DNA from: Desulfobacterales bacterium
GTDB taxonomy: Bacteria; Desulfobacterota; Desulfobacteria; Desulfobacterales; JALSRD01
Direction of reading: 5' to 3'
Assembly: GCA_026984935.1 (NCBI GenBank)
Contig: JALSRD010000011.1
Span: 1-64,000 of the forward strand
Length of the DNA: 64,000 bases
How positions within the stretch are numbered: position 1 is the first letter of the stretch; each line of letters begins with the position of its first letter. Positions 39,151 to 50,873 of this stretch are shown in pieces. The notes under the pieces were generated by a model. It was given only the letters and a program-made list of their open reading frames with translations. It ran no database searches and was not told the DNA's origin. Made by a program: the position numbers and the translations under genes.

Positions 39151-39960
39151 TCAATCATAGTGGCGTACGACATGGCCGGTCTCAACTGCAACATCCCCGA
39201 CGCCCGGGACAGACCCGGCAATTCTGATGATTTCGCTGCACAGTTCCGCCTCTCTGGACTCCTCGATGTCCGTCTTGATATGCACGTGGCCGTTTTGGGC
39301 AGACACGTCGATGTCGGGCTTGGTTTCCACCAGGGCGGCTTTGACGCGCGCGGCAAGGGCCAGATCTTCGAGCCTGCGCCGGGATTCTGTCGTGGTTTGA
39401 AAGCGTTTGAGGCGGATCGTTTGGCAGATAATCTCGACCGCCTCATCGACGGAAAGGCCGGCGATGTTGAGCACCATGTCGTAAAGGCTGGGGTCCCACG
39501 TGTCGATTCCGTACAGGTGCTGGCTCCATCGCCTGCGGTCATTATCCTCCCGTTTGATAATGAGAGCGGCGTTTTTGGGGCCGATGGCTTCGCGTTCAGT
39601 CAGGGTGCGGACGCGTTCCTCCAGGCTGGTGATGATGCGAATCTTGAGGCCGTGGGATACCCCCTGGATGAAGAAGTGGCCGGCCAGACCATGATAAACA
39701 ATGTTGTCCCTGCGCAAAATTTCCAGCAAGGTCGCCTGAAAAAAGGCCAGATAGCGCTCGCGTCCGAAAAGGAAATGGTCGGAGAAGGATGGCGCATCGT
39801 GGATGGCGCGCATGATCTTGGCATCGTGGATATTGAAATTCTTGGCCGTGTCAAACAAAACTTCCCTGGCGATACACGCGTAGCCAAGCTTTTGGGCAAC
39901 CTGGATGGCAACTTCCCTGCCCCGGCTGAAGGGGCGCCGGGATATCGTGATGATGGACAT
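39151..39960 (-). CDS. Cytidylate-kinase-like/BON protein (CK-BON 5, module copy 1)
   Basis: This 269-residue protein has ITISRRPFSRGREVA, ACIAREVLFDTAKNF, YHGLAGHFFIQGV, WSQHLYGIDTWDPSLYDMVLNI and a BON-like end (ARVKAALVETKPDIDVSAQNGHVHIKT). ATG 39960 has AAGGAGGG upstream with rather long spacing. It heads the first exporter module but is now separated from it by the MITE-like insertion. Confidence 0.8.
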   Translation of the reverse strand: MSIITISRRPFSRGREVAIQVAQKLGYACIAREVLFDTAKNFNIHDAKIMRAIHDAPSFSDHFLFGRERYLAFFQATLLEILRRDNIVYHGLAGHFFIQGVSHGLKIRIITSLEERVRTLTEREAIGPKNAALIIKREDNDRRRWSQHLYGIDTWDPSLYDMVLNIAGLSVDEAVEIICQTIRLKRFQTTTESRRRLEDLALAARVKAALVETKPDIDVSAQNGHVHIKTDIEESREAELCSEIIRIAGSVPGVGDVAVETGHVVRHYD

Positions 39961-40649
39961 GGCCGCTGGCACCCTCCTTTCAGTTACTTTTCCGAGGCGC
40001 AACTGTTGAAAAGGCGGGGGGCCGCATGGTATGGCGCCGAGGTTTTCCGGCGCTGCAGCCCGGACTGGTTGTGCGCCTTCCCGTCAAAAAGTCAAGGCCA
40101 AGCTATTCCTTCCAAAAGCCATCCGGTGCGATGCCGGCGGCACTTTCTGCGGTCAGTTAGCAACAAGGCAACACGTGGCAACTGAAAACTAAAAAGCGCA
40201 CTTTGACCCTTAGTAAACGCAGCACTTATCAGAACTGAAGTCAAGAAGATTTTCCAAATTTTCGATGAAGCCGGCAATTGAATGCATGCTTTCATCGGCT
40301 GTGCCGGAAAAGATGATGTGGGCCTGTTCTGCAAAGGATCGGCTGCGGCAGTTTTTCTGCCCGGATCGTTAAAGCCGGTGCGCTGCAACCATGCCTGTGG
40401 ATCAGGCATTCGCAACTGGCAGCGGAAAGCGGAAGGTGCGATACCCTTGGTCGTCTGGCTCGGAAATGCGGTGGTGCAGCGAAACTTTCCAGGGCGTCAG
40501 TCCGGTCAGGCGAAGCATGGCCGGCAAGGCGCAGCGATTTCGGCAGATCGGCAATCCGCCGCAGTCTGCGCAACGCGTCCGGATGCCATGGCGACTGGAC
40601 GGATGAAAACCATGGCACTTTGAAAATGCCCGCTTGCGTTGGGGGGGGG
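39961..40649. other. Gene-poor region, possible decayed sequence
   Basis: These 689 bases have no convincing gene. On the minus strand at about 40210-40360 one frame reads sensibly (FAEQAHIIFSGTADES, then FIENLENLLDFSS) before a stop, but lacks a start and a recognisable family, so it may be a remnant. A run of nine G lies at 40641-40649, directly beyond the stop codon of the STAS gene. No promoter is clear. Confidence 0.35.
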
Positions 40650-41000
40650 TCAGTTGCCGGACGGGGTGTTGAAGCTCTGCAGCGCTTTCTTGTGACAGGA
40701 AAACAGCTCGATCTGCTTGTGCAGGCGCAACATCATGAAGGGGCGTTGGATATGCCGCTGCAGGCCGGCCAGTTTGACATCGCCGCCTTTGGCCCTGCAG
40801 CGTGCGACAAACTTAAAAATCGTGCTCATCCCGAAGCTGTCGATAAACCGGACTCTTGCAAGATCGACAATGACCCGCGGTGCCGGATCGCCGGAGCGGA
40901 AATTGACCAGCCGGCGAATCGAAGCCGGGTTGCTGGCTACCAGGTAGCCGGAGAGGCGAATGGTCACCACGCCTGCGCTTGTTTCTTCATCTAGCAGCAT
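40650..41000 (-). CDS. STAS-domain anti-sigma-factor antagonist
   Basis: This 116-residue STAS domain has VIVDLARVRFIDSFGMSTIF, which keeps the phosphorylatable Ser after Asp, unlike the STAS protein at 20120. AGAGGA precedes the ATG. Such proteins bind anti-sigma factors or HPK-like kinases in partner-switching control. No partner kinase or phosphatase is adjacent, so its circuit must be elsewhere. Confidence 0.82.
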   Translation of the reverse strand: MLLDEETSAGVVTIRLSGYLVASNPASIRRLVNFRSGDPAPRVIVDLARVRFIDSFGMSTIFKFVARCRAKGGDVKLAGLQRHIQRPFMMLRLHKQIELFSCHKKALQSFNTPSGN

Positions 41001-41498
41001 GATCGTCGGTCCTCTTTAAACGCCCATTTCACGCCTGTCAACAGGAAATTCGCGGTGGTTTTAAAAAATATCAGCTGCAAGAAACGGGCCGATGTGCTTC
41101 GGCTGCGGCTGCACTTTTGCATAGGTGCGCTGCAGAACCTTCAGAATTGTTTCGGGCATCCATCGGGCAGGCCTCCCGGGTACGGGTATTACCTGTGCAG
41201 ACGCACTTAAAAATTAATTGTTACAACAGGTTGTATCTCACATGGGAAATTTGGCATCAGGCGGTTTCGGTTCTGGCAGGAATCGTAGGGGCGCAACGAA
41301 AAGGGGCTTTGGGCGACCACGGCGGTTTGCAGGAGCCGGAAGGGGGGTACAAATTTTTGGAAAAATATACCACAATGTTGGGAAAAACTTTTCCGCTTCT
41401 GATCTGCACAACCTTTTGGACCGTCGGCCTTCCTGCGTTTGAAAGCAGTATGCGGGGGTTTTTCGGATTGCAGCGAAGGCGCGTTGCGCATTCGATTT
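41001..41498. other. Intergenic region, no gene seen
   Basis: These 498 bases lie between two minus-strand gene groups. They contain ATTAATTGTTAC near 41215, resembling part of the palindrome at 35-48, and an AT-rich stretch at about 41355-41395. I see no supported gene or terminator. Confidence 0.35.
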
Positions 41499-41768
41499 TC
41501 AGGCCATCGCCGGGCGGGCGGTTCGATGGCCGGAGGCGCAGCGGATGTTTTCGAGATACGCAAGAAAGTGGTCGATGGCCTTTTGAGGGGTGGCAAATTT
41601 GTCCACCAGCGCGTGGGGTGTACGGCCGCGAACTTCCGTTCTGATGAATCCGTCCAGAGCGGCTTCCATGAAAGCGGCATAGTGCGTCTGGGAGGTCTGA
41701 CGGAAAAAGCACCTGAGAATGGCTTCAATCAAGATCGGCAGGCTCTCAAGTTCGTGTACAGCAGACAT
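41499..41768 (-). CDS. Small protein of unknown function
   Basis: This 89-residue soluble protein is predicted mostly helical (MSAVHELESLPILIEAI, then HALVDKFATPQKAIDHFLAY). ATG 41768 is preceded by AAAGGAGGCGTG and shares a base with the stop of the upstream gene (TGATG), so translation is coupled. The good ribosome site supports a real gene. I do not recognise the family. Confidence 0.55.
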   Translation of the reverse strand: MSAVHELESLPILIEAILRCFFRQTSQTHYAAFMEAALDGFIRTEVRGRTPHALVDKFATPQKAIDHFLAYLENIRCASGHRTARPAMA

Positions 41769-42097
41769 CACGCCTCCTTTAAAGTGCTTGATTTGGCCGT
41801 CGCATCCTCAAGGCCGGCAGCATCTTCTCCCCGGCAGGCCTTGGCAAGCCGAAAAATGCGGCTGTCCAGCGTCAGGCAGTGCCATCCGAAGCGGTCCAGG
41901 CGCCGGTTCAGCTGTTTGGGCGTCATTTGGGGATTGTCCTGCAGAAAGCTCTTCAAGCTCCAGAATACGCCTGGAATCTGCCCGCTTTCAATCCCTGCGC
42001 GACGCAGGTTTCTGATCAAAAAAACCTCCGGCCGGCTGAACCGGCGTGCAGCCGGGAAAAACGGCCGACGGATTTGCATGTCCAGGATGCGACGCAT
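41768..42097 (-). CDS. Small basic protein of unknown function
   Basis: This 109-residue protein is rich in Arg near the N-terminus (MQIRRPFFPAARRFSRPEVF). A central part, NPQMTPKQLNRRLDRFGWHCL, could be helix-turn-helix-like, but this is only an impression. Start 42097 has AAAGG upstream; ATG 42079 is an alternative. It is translationally coupled to the gene at 41499. Function unknown. Confidence 0.5.
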   Translation of the reverse strand: MRRILDMQIRRPFFPAARRFSRPEVFLIRNLRRAGIESGQIPGVFWSLKSFLQDNPQMTPKQLNRRLDRFGWHCLTLDSRIFRLAKACRGEDAAGLEDATAKSSTLKEA

Positions 42098-42329
42098 TTA
42101 CAGCCTTTCGACGGATAGCAGGTGCCCTTTGCATGCCTGATCTTCAGGAAAGCATCAAACGTGCCAAAACGCCAAGCGTTCTAAAAATCAAATCAAAACT
42201 GTAAGTTGCGAAGACAGGGGATTTCGTCGGGATGAAAAATCCGGAAGGAAATGGGAAATTTTAAGAATTGCATTACATATTTTGCTGGCAGGGATTACCC
42301 AGGCGGGTCGTTGGCCAGCCTAGAGGGCT

Positions 42330-42584
42330 TCAGTCGTTTTCGTCCTCGTCCGGAACCGGGTCGTAGCCGCTGCTGCCCCAGGGATGGCAACGCAGCACCC
42401 GCTTTACGGCCAGCCATCCGCCGCGCAGCACGCCGAAGCGTTCGATGGCCTCCGCAGCGTACTGCGAACAGGTGGGGATGTGCCGGCAGTGGGGTCCGGT
42501 CAACGGCGATACCAGCACCTGGTAAGCGCGTACTAGGTACACCGCCGTACGGCGCGTGAAGGCCGGCAAGTGCGGATCTTTCAT
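42330..42584 (-). CDS. yidD: Membrane protein insertion efficiency factor YidD
   Basis: This 84-residue protein has the family core [19 protein letters not shown] and [21 protein letters not shown]. YidD is a small membrane-associated protein that aids YidC-dependent insertion. It normally sits between rnpA and yidC; here it stands alone near uvrA. Confidence 0.92.
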   Translation of the reverse strand: MKDPHLPAFTRRTAVYLVRAYQVLVSPLTGPHCRHIPTCSQYAAEAIERFGVLRGGWLAVKRVLRCHPWGSSGYDPVPDEDEND

Positions 42585-42631
42585 AGGCCTTGCTCTCTTG
42601 CGGCCGCAAATTGCGGTCCGCTTAGCGCTGC

Positions 42632-42979
42632 TTAGAAGGTGATGAGTTCAAAGCCTTCCTCTCGGTAGCGGGTCAGGCTCGGATGGCCTGACATTTCATC
42701 CAGCAGGGTAAATCCCAGCTCCCGGGCTGCTGCCAGGGTGCCCAGTTTGTTTGAGCAGGCCTTACAGATGCCTTCGATCAGACCGGCGGCCTTGGCTTTT
42801 TGCCACAGCGCATGCAGGAAATGCTCTTTGCTTTCCAGCTCCGGAAGCAGCTTTGTCGCCGCTCCTTCGATGATGATTCGGGCCACATGGCCCTTGGTGT
42901 GCATTTCCAGGGCGTTTAGCAGGACGTGAATGAAACACATGGGGTCGCCGTTGAACACCACCAAAGCATACTTTTTCAT
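42632..42979 (-). CDS. DsrE-family protein
   Basis: This 115-residue protein ([21 protein letters not shown], then [16 protein letters not shown]) has the DsrE/F-like fold signature, with Cys in the C-KAC region. Family members take part in sulfur transfer or are uncharacterised. It is 21 bases from the end of uvrA on the same strand. Confidence 0.78.
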   Translation of the reverse strand: MKKYALVVFNGDPMCFIHVLLNALEMHTKGHVARIIIEGAATKLLPELESKEHFLHALWQKAKAAGLIEGICKACSNKLGTLAAARELGFTLLDEMSGHPSLTRYREEGFELITF

Positions 42980-43000
42980 GGGTTCCTCCTCTTTTGGTTT

Positions 43001-45922
<2,922 letters not shown>

Positions 45923-46022
45923 TAAATTGGGGCCAAAAAGCATTTGATGCCCTGGCCCGCTGCAAAGGTTCGGTATCGATGAAGGCGTTATGGCGCAGGG
46001 TGACAGGTTGCGGAGGAATCAC

Positions 46023-46223
46023 ATGCCGGTATATGAGTTTCAATGCCCCAACGGAAAAATTACCGAGAAAATGGTCAAAATGGGTACCCGCGAAATCAGC
46101 TGTCCGCATTGCGGGAAAAAAGCCCGCAAGATTATATCATCCTGCACCTTTACGCTGAAGGGCGGCGGGTGGTATGCCGACGGCTACGCTTCCGCCAAAA
46201 GCGCAACGACGAAGAAAAACTGA
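46023..46223 (+). CDS. FmdB-like zinc-ribbon protein with an incomplete first knuckle
   Basis: This 66-residue protein starts MPVYEFQCPNGKITEKMVKM. The second knuckle SCPHCGKKA is intact, but the first, usually C-x2-C, reads CPNG, so its second Cys is Gly. CGGAGG precedes ATG 46023. FmdB-type ribbons are regulators of unknown mechanism. A three-ligand site, or none, is likely. Confidence 0.78.
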   Translation: MPVYEFQCPNGKITEKMVKMGTREISCPHCGKKARKIISSCTFTLKGGGWYADGYASAKSATTKKN

Positions 46224-46275
46224 AAGCTGTCGCGCCGTATTCCATAACAACTTGCATATTCTCGTGGGCGGCAGG

Positions 46276-47343
46276 CTATCGCCCTGCACGAATGGCCTCC
46301 GAAAGCGCCCGGTTGGTCGCCAGAACGCGCACGGCCTGGGCTTTCGTCAGGGCACCGGTTCCGCAGCTGGGGGTGATCAGGGACTGTGAGGCCACTTTTT
46401 CGAAATCCATCCCCAGATCGGTGAGCTGGCGGACAGCCTGATCCCAGCGTTTCTTCAAAGAAGCGGCATCTTCGCGTGCGATATCGTCGGCATCGAGTGT
46501 CGGTACGATGCCCCATGCCAAAATTCCGCCGTCATCCATGAATTTTACCACTTGGTCCCTGTAAAGGACAAAGCGGTCGAAATAGCCATAGGCGTCGAAA
46601 TTGACGATGTCCAGTTCGGACTCCAGCACCAGCCCCCAGTCCGTATTGGCACAGACGTGAATGCCGGCCAGGCCGCCGGCCTGATGGATAGCGGCGGCGA
46701 CTTCTTCCAGGCAGGCCGCGATCTGGGCGCGCGTGACGCTGATCAGTTCCGAGGATCCAAAACCGGCCAGCGCCGGTTCGTCGATAAACACGATGACCGG
46801 GCATCCTTGAGACGACAGATGTTCCACCTGAAAGCGCGCGTTTAGAGCCAGCAGCTTGACGGCTGCATCCCGCAGCTGCTCGTCGAAAAAAATGGCCTTG
46901 CCGTGCACGTCCTTGAGGCCTGTGCAGAAGGTGACCGGTCCGGTAACCTGCCCCTTGAGCGCCCGGGGGGCAAAGCCGGGCTGCTGCAGGTGCGCCAGCA
47001 GGCTGAAAAAACCCGGCGCCGTGTCGCGGCGCAGCGCAAAGCGGGAAGTCTCCAGCGGCAGCTGGCCCTCCACGACCGCCATGTAATCTTCGTAAAAGGC
47101 GAGCAGTTCGCTCTCAAAGGATGCCGCCGCGGTATCCACAAAAACCTTTTCCGGGCCGAAAACCGCACCGGGATACCCCGGCATGAACTGGGGAATCATT
47201 TTCTCGTGCGGATGCGCGGGAAGCTGCGGCCAGCATGGAATATCCGGGCTGTATTGCATCACCAGCGCCATGGCCTGCTGGTGATTTGTCAGCGGCAGGC
47301 TGCCGATCAAAAGCGCACGCGCCCGGGCTTCAAACTGCTGCAT
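46276..47343 (-). CDS. Core-MetE-like methyltransferase (cobalamin-independent type)
   Basis: This 355-residue protein covers only the C-terminal catalytic-barrel half of MetE. The zinc ligands appear as HVCANTDWG (His-x-Cys), a Glu in the following ELDIVNFDAYGY region and the Cys of PSCGTGAL. The N-terminus is ALLIGSLPLTN. GGGAG precedes ATG 47343, so the longer open frame to 47676 is rejected. Short core-MetE proteins transfer methyl groups to homocysteine or other thiols, possibly from methylcobalamin proteins; UROD-like methyltransferases are related. Confidence 0.75.
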   Translation of the reverse strand: MQQFEARARALLIGSLPLTNHQQAMALVMQYSPDIPCWPQLPAHPHEKMIPQFMPGYPGAVFGPEKVFVDTAAASFESELLAFYEDYMAVVEGQLPLETSRFALRRDTAPGFFSLLAHLQQPGFAPRALKGQVTGPVTFCTGLKDVHGKAIFFDEQLRDAAVKLLALNARFQVEHLSSQGCPVIVFIDEPALAGFGSSELISVTRAQIAACLEEVAAAIHQAGGLAGIHVCANTDWGLVLESELDIVNFDAYGYFDRFVLYRDQVVKFMDDGGILAWGIVPTLDADDIAREDAASLKKRWDQAVRQLTDLGMDFEKVASQSLITPSCGTGALTKAQAVRVLATNRALSEAIRAGR

Positions 47344-47439
47344 GGATATACTCCCTGTCTCTGGCTGTCCAAACCGGTTTAACTGGCTATCATAAACCCT
47401 GGCGTTGGGCATTGCAATCCCAAAAATCAGGATCAAATC

Positions 47440-48034
47440 CGCCGGAGTGTCCACCGAGTTTCCGGCCGTGCGGAAGACGTTTCCGGACGGGCCAACACGG
47501 TGGCCGCCGCAGCGGAGGAAATGAGCGCCGACAGGACCTCCGTGGCGGCGGTCGTGGAGCAGACGACCGCCGATGTATCCACGGTTTCGACGGCAGCCTC
47601 GGGAATGGCGGCTACGATCAAGGGCATCCAGAAAAACGCCGACAAGGCCCGGAGTATTACCACCTGAATCTTGCACGATAATTTTGAAAACTTATAAAAT
47701 TGTAATGTTATCTCATGGTTGTCTATGGATGCAGCGCGATATTTTTTAGCGTCATTGGTATGTTCGGAAACCTTCCATTTTGACTTCAAAATTGTCTGCC
47801 CTGCGGGAGCGCCGGTTTTACCGCCTCTACTGTGATGCAGGGCATTTGCGTCTGTATACGACAGCTGCATGCCCTGCGCCTTGTATAGGCGGCAAACGCG
47901 ACGCTTGCAAAATTCAGGTACCACAAACGCCGTTGCCCAATCCGAGGAGGCTTCCGAACGGGTGGACCGGACGGCCAATGTTTGCGAATGCTGCCGGCCG
48001 GTGCCGCGGCTGCGCAAAAGCGCCTGTTGCGGCT
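47440..48034 (+). pseudogene. Methyl-accepting chemotaxis protein remnant, split by a MITE-like element
   Basis: Before the insertion one frame reads [21 protein letters not shown] up to NADKARSIT. After it the frame resumes TNAVAQSEEASERVD. Removing the element and one TACCA copy rejoins the halves in frame at the position where intact receptors in this window have [15 protein letters not shown]. The frame soon decays after RTANV. Only about 90 codons remain, with no start or signalling tip, so it is dead. Confidence 0.85.
47658..47923 (+). mobile_element. MITE-like element, copy B, with target duplications
   Basis: The element occupies 47663-47918 (256 bp). The ends CCTGAATCTTGCA and TGCAAAATTCAGG are inverted repeats with one mismatch. 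It is flanked by TACCA at 47658-47662 and 47919-47923. It lies in the same orientation as copy A and matches it closely, including the stretch ATGTTATCTCATGGTTGTC. It is inserted in the mcp remnant. No coding capacity is evident. Confidence 0.9.
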
Positions 48035-48201
48035 AGTGCAGCTTCAGGAAATGAAATCGTTGCGGAAAAGATTATGCGATTGACAGCGAGATTTTTCTCC
48101 TGTTATAAATCCAGAATAGGGATACTTTGCAGCCGAAGCGGCATACAGTATGCCGTCTGTTTGCCGATTTCAGTTTTACCCATGGACCGGGAGGCTAACC
48201 G

Positions 48202-48939
48202 ATGAAAGTGATCCGGCAACTCATTTGGGCGCCATTGCTCTTGGCGTTGTGTGGCTGTGCGGCAACCCAGATCGCACTGGAAAAAAAAGATCTGAATGTC
48301 CAGACCAAGATGTCCGATACGATTTTTTTGGATGTGGAAGCCCGGATCCAAAAAACGGTTTTTGTCGACATTAAAAATACGTCGGACAAGGATATCAACC
48401 TGAAACCGGCGATTATCGCGCACCTTCAGAGCCGTGGATACACCATCGTGCAGAATCCCAGGAAGGCTTTTTACATTCTACAGGGCAATGTCCTGTACGT
48501 GGGCAAAGCGGATCCCTCGGCGCTGAGAAAGTCCATATACGCCGGCTACGGCGGTGCCATCGCCGGGGGGGCGGCCGGTGCATTGATCGGTGCGGCGGCG
48601 AATAATTCGAGCGGTGCGTGGATCGGCGGCGGTATCGGCACGCTTGTCGGCGGTGCGGCCGAAATGATTGCCGGCTCACTGGTTAAAGACGTGACCTACA
48701 CGGTGGTGACGGATATCATGATTTCGGAAAAATCATCCCAGCCCGTCAAACAGACCGTCAACGCCAACCTGAAACAGAGCAAGGGGTCCAGGATCGTCCA
48801 GACCAGCAGCAAAATGACCAAGCGCATGCGCTACCAGACCCGCGTGGGTTCCTATGCCGAAAAAGTCAACCTGAAGTTCGAAGAGGCACTGCCGGTAATT
48901 ATAGAAAATCAGGCCAAGTCCATTTCCGGAATTTTCTAG
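48202..48939 (+). CDS. traT: TraT-like outer-membrane lipoprotein
   Basis: This 245-residue lipoprotein has a signal peptide and lipobox LALCGC, then the TraT family pattern: LNVQTKMSDTIFLD, VFVDIKNTSDKDI, a Gly/Ala-rich segment near 113-155, YTVVTDIMISE and a final YQTRVGSYAEKVNLKFEEA. On conjugative plasmids TraT blocks mating with related donors and aids serum resistance. Here no other transfer genes are nearby, so it is a chromosomal homologue of unclear role, next to mobile-element scars. Confidence 0.9.
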   Translation: MKVIRQLIWAPLLLALCGCAATQIALEKKDLNVQTKMSDTIFLDVEARIQKTVFVDIKNTSDKDINLKPAIIAHLQSRGYTIVQNPRKAFYILQGNVLYVGKADPSALRKSIYAGYGGAIAGGAAGALIGAAANNSSGAWIGGGIGTLVGGAAEMIAGSLVKDVTYTVVTDIMISEKSSQPVKQTVNANLKQSKGSRIVQTSSKMTKRMRYQTRVGSYAEKVNLKFEEALPVIIENQAKSISGIF

Positions 48940-49119
48940 TCCAGCTTGCGCCGCCTTGTTCTTCCCGCCGGGTCAATGCAAGGTAGGGTGTGCAGGGAGG
49001 CGTTTGCGTTTCCCCTGAAACCGACAATCCCGAAAATCGCATGGTGCAATAAAAACGTTGTGCCGCCCCGTGTGGTGTGATTCAGCCGTCAACCCCCACT
49101 TAGGAAAAGGAGAACAGCC

Positions 49120-50676
49120 ATGAAGCGCAGTGCCCTCATCTTTCTGGTTGCAGCCCTGGCGGTCGTGCTGGGAACCGCAACCCCGCTTCCGGCCGCCGGC
49201 AGGGACGTGCTGGTGGTGGGCGTGTCGTCGGACATCCACACGCTGGACCCGGCCGTCTCCAGCGACAACTACGACTGGCGTCAGATCTACCCGTCTTATG
49301 ACCGTCTCGTCAAATACAAGGTGATCAACGGCAGGGGCAGCACCGAGGTCGAACCCATGGCGGCCGAATCCTGGACGGTTTCCGGCGACGACACCGTCTG
49401 GACGTTTCGCATCCGCAAAGGGATTCGCTTTGACGACGGTACGCCTCTCGACGCGCGGGCCGTCAAATTCGCCTTCGAGCGCACCCTGAAAATCGGCAAG
49501 GGACCGGCCGATAATATCGGCGCCATCCAGAAGGTCGAAGCCGTGGACGGCCATACCGTAAGGATCACCCTGAAAAACGCCTATGGCCCGTTTCTGCAGA
49601 CATTGGCCACGGATGCCGCCTCTATCGTCAACCCGGCCGTCATGCAGCACGCCAAGAACGGCGATCTGGCCCAGGGATGGCTGGCCACCCACACCGACGG
49701 CAGCGGTCCTTTCAAAGTGGTGCAGTGGATGCGTGGCCAGCGTTGCGTTCTTGCAGCCAAATCGGATTACTGGGGCGGTGTGCCCAGGATCAAAAAAGCC
49801 ATTATTCGCTTCATGCGCGAATCCGCCGACCGCCGCATGGCACTGGAGCGTGGCGATATCGATATCGCCGAGGGTATCCTCATCGATCAGATCCCGGCTT
49901 TGGAGAAAAACCCTGCCATCAAAGTCCTCAAGTTCCCCTCTCAACTGGTGGAATATGTCTATCTCAACAACCAGAAACCGGCACTCAAAGACCCCAGGGT
50001 GCGCCAGGCACTGAACTACGCCGTGGACTACGACGGCATCATAAAGCATGTCCTGCAGAGCAACGGAATACAGATGCGGGGCCCGGTGCCGCTGGGCATG
50101 TGGGGACACAAAGAGGACGTGTTTCAATACAAACGCAACGTGCGCAAAGCCAAAGCGCTGCTCAAGGCGGCCGGTTTTGCCAAGGGCCTGAAGCTGACGC
50201 TGATTTACTCCGAACGCCGGGCATCCTGGGAGCAGATTGCCACCATTCTGCAGAGCAATTTCGCCGACATCGGGGTTACCCTGAAACTGGAGCTGATGTC
50301 CAATCCCACCCTGCGCGACAAGGTGGACCGGGGGGATTTCGAGCTGTGCCTGGGTGCCTGGAGCCCCGATTTCGCGGACCCTTTCATGTTCATGAACTTC
50401 TGGTTTGACTCCAAACTCTGGGGGCTGCCCGGAAACCGCAGCTTTTACAGAAACCCCGAGGTGGACCGCCTCATTCGCAAAGCCGCCCGCCTGAGCGATC
50501 AGCAGAAGCGCATCCAGCTCTATAGCCAGGCCCAGGACATCATCATGCAGGATGCGCCTTACATTTTCCTGTACCAGGTGAACACCATCGTTCCCATGCG
50601 CAAAAACGTCAAAGGCTACGTATACAACCCCATGCTGGAGTCCATGTACAACTTCGAAAGCATTTACAAAGAGTAG
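49120..50676 (+). CDS. Dipeptide/oligopeptide ABC transporter, substrate-binding protein
   Basis: This 518-residue periplasmic protein has a signal peptide (about 1-26), VGVSSDIHTLDPAVSS at the mature N-terminus, and the SBP_bac_5 features DDTVWTFRIRKGIRFDDGTPL and RVRQALNYAVDYDG. GAGAAC preceded by AAAGGAG forms the ribosome site. It opens a six-gene operon with permeases, ATPases and a D-aminopeptidase. The likely ligand is a peptide, possibly containing D-amino acids. Confidence 0.92.
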   Translation: MKRSALIFLVAALAVVLGTATPLPAAGRDVLVVGVSSDIHTLDPAVSSDNYDWRQIYPSYDRLVKYKVINGRGSTEVEPMAAESWTVSGDDTVWTFRIRKGIRFDDGTPLDARAVKFAFERTLKIGKGPADNIGAIQKVEAVDGHTVRITLKNAYGPFLQTLATDAASIVNPAVMQHAKNGDLAQGWLATHTDGSGPFKVVQWMRGQRCVLAAKSDYWGGVPRIKKAIIRFMRESADRRMALERGDIDIAEGILIDQIPALEKNPAIKVLKFPSQLVEYVYLNNQKPALKDPRVRQALNYAVDYDGIIKHVLQSNGIQMRGPVPLGMWGHKEDVFQYKRNVRKAKALLKAAGFAKGLKLTLIYSERRASWEQIATILQSNFADIGVTLKLELMSNPTLRDKVDRGDFELCLGAWSPDFADPFMFMNFWFDSKLWGLPGNRSFYRNPEVDRLIRKAARLSDQQKRIQLYSQAQDIIMQDAPYIFLYQVNTIVPMRKNVKGYVYNPMLESMYNFESIYKE

Positions 50677-50873
50677 CTGCCGACGGTTGGCGGAACCGCA
50701 GGGCGCCAGCTGTCAGGCTGCAGCCGGGGGGGGCTCTGCGAGCGGCATCCGAAAGGCGCGTGCGTTTCCCCGGCATCTGTTTCCCGGAAACTGACCGGAA
50801 GGGGATAAACCTCTTCGCTGCTAACTGACAGCTGCAGCCTGCCGTCTTTCTTTGGCGCCTGAGCGGACGAATA

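Noticed and set aside
40282-40623. Open frame of 113 codons on the plus strand
   Set aside because: No ribosome site, no similarity that I recognise and odd composition; kept only as a gene-poor region.
40641-40649. Run of nine G as a possible phase-variable tract
   Set aside because: It lies immediately beyond the stop codon of the STAS gene, so slippage would not change that protein, and no other gene starts there.
47344-47676. Upstream extension of the MetE-like gene
   Set aside because: The extra codons lie antisense to the mcp remnant and precede a good ribosome site at the shorter start, so they are not part of the gene.
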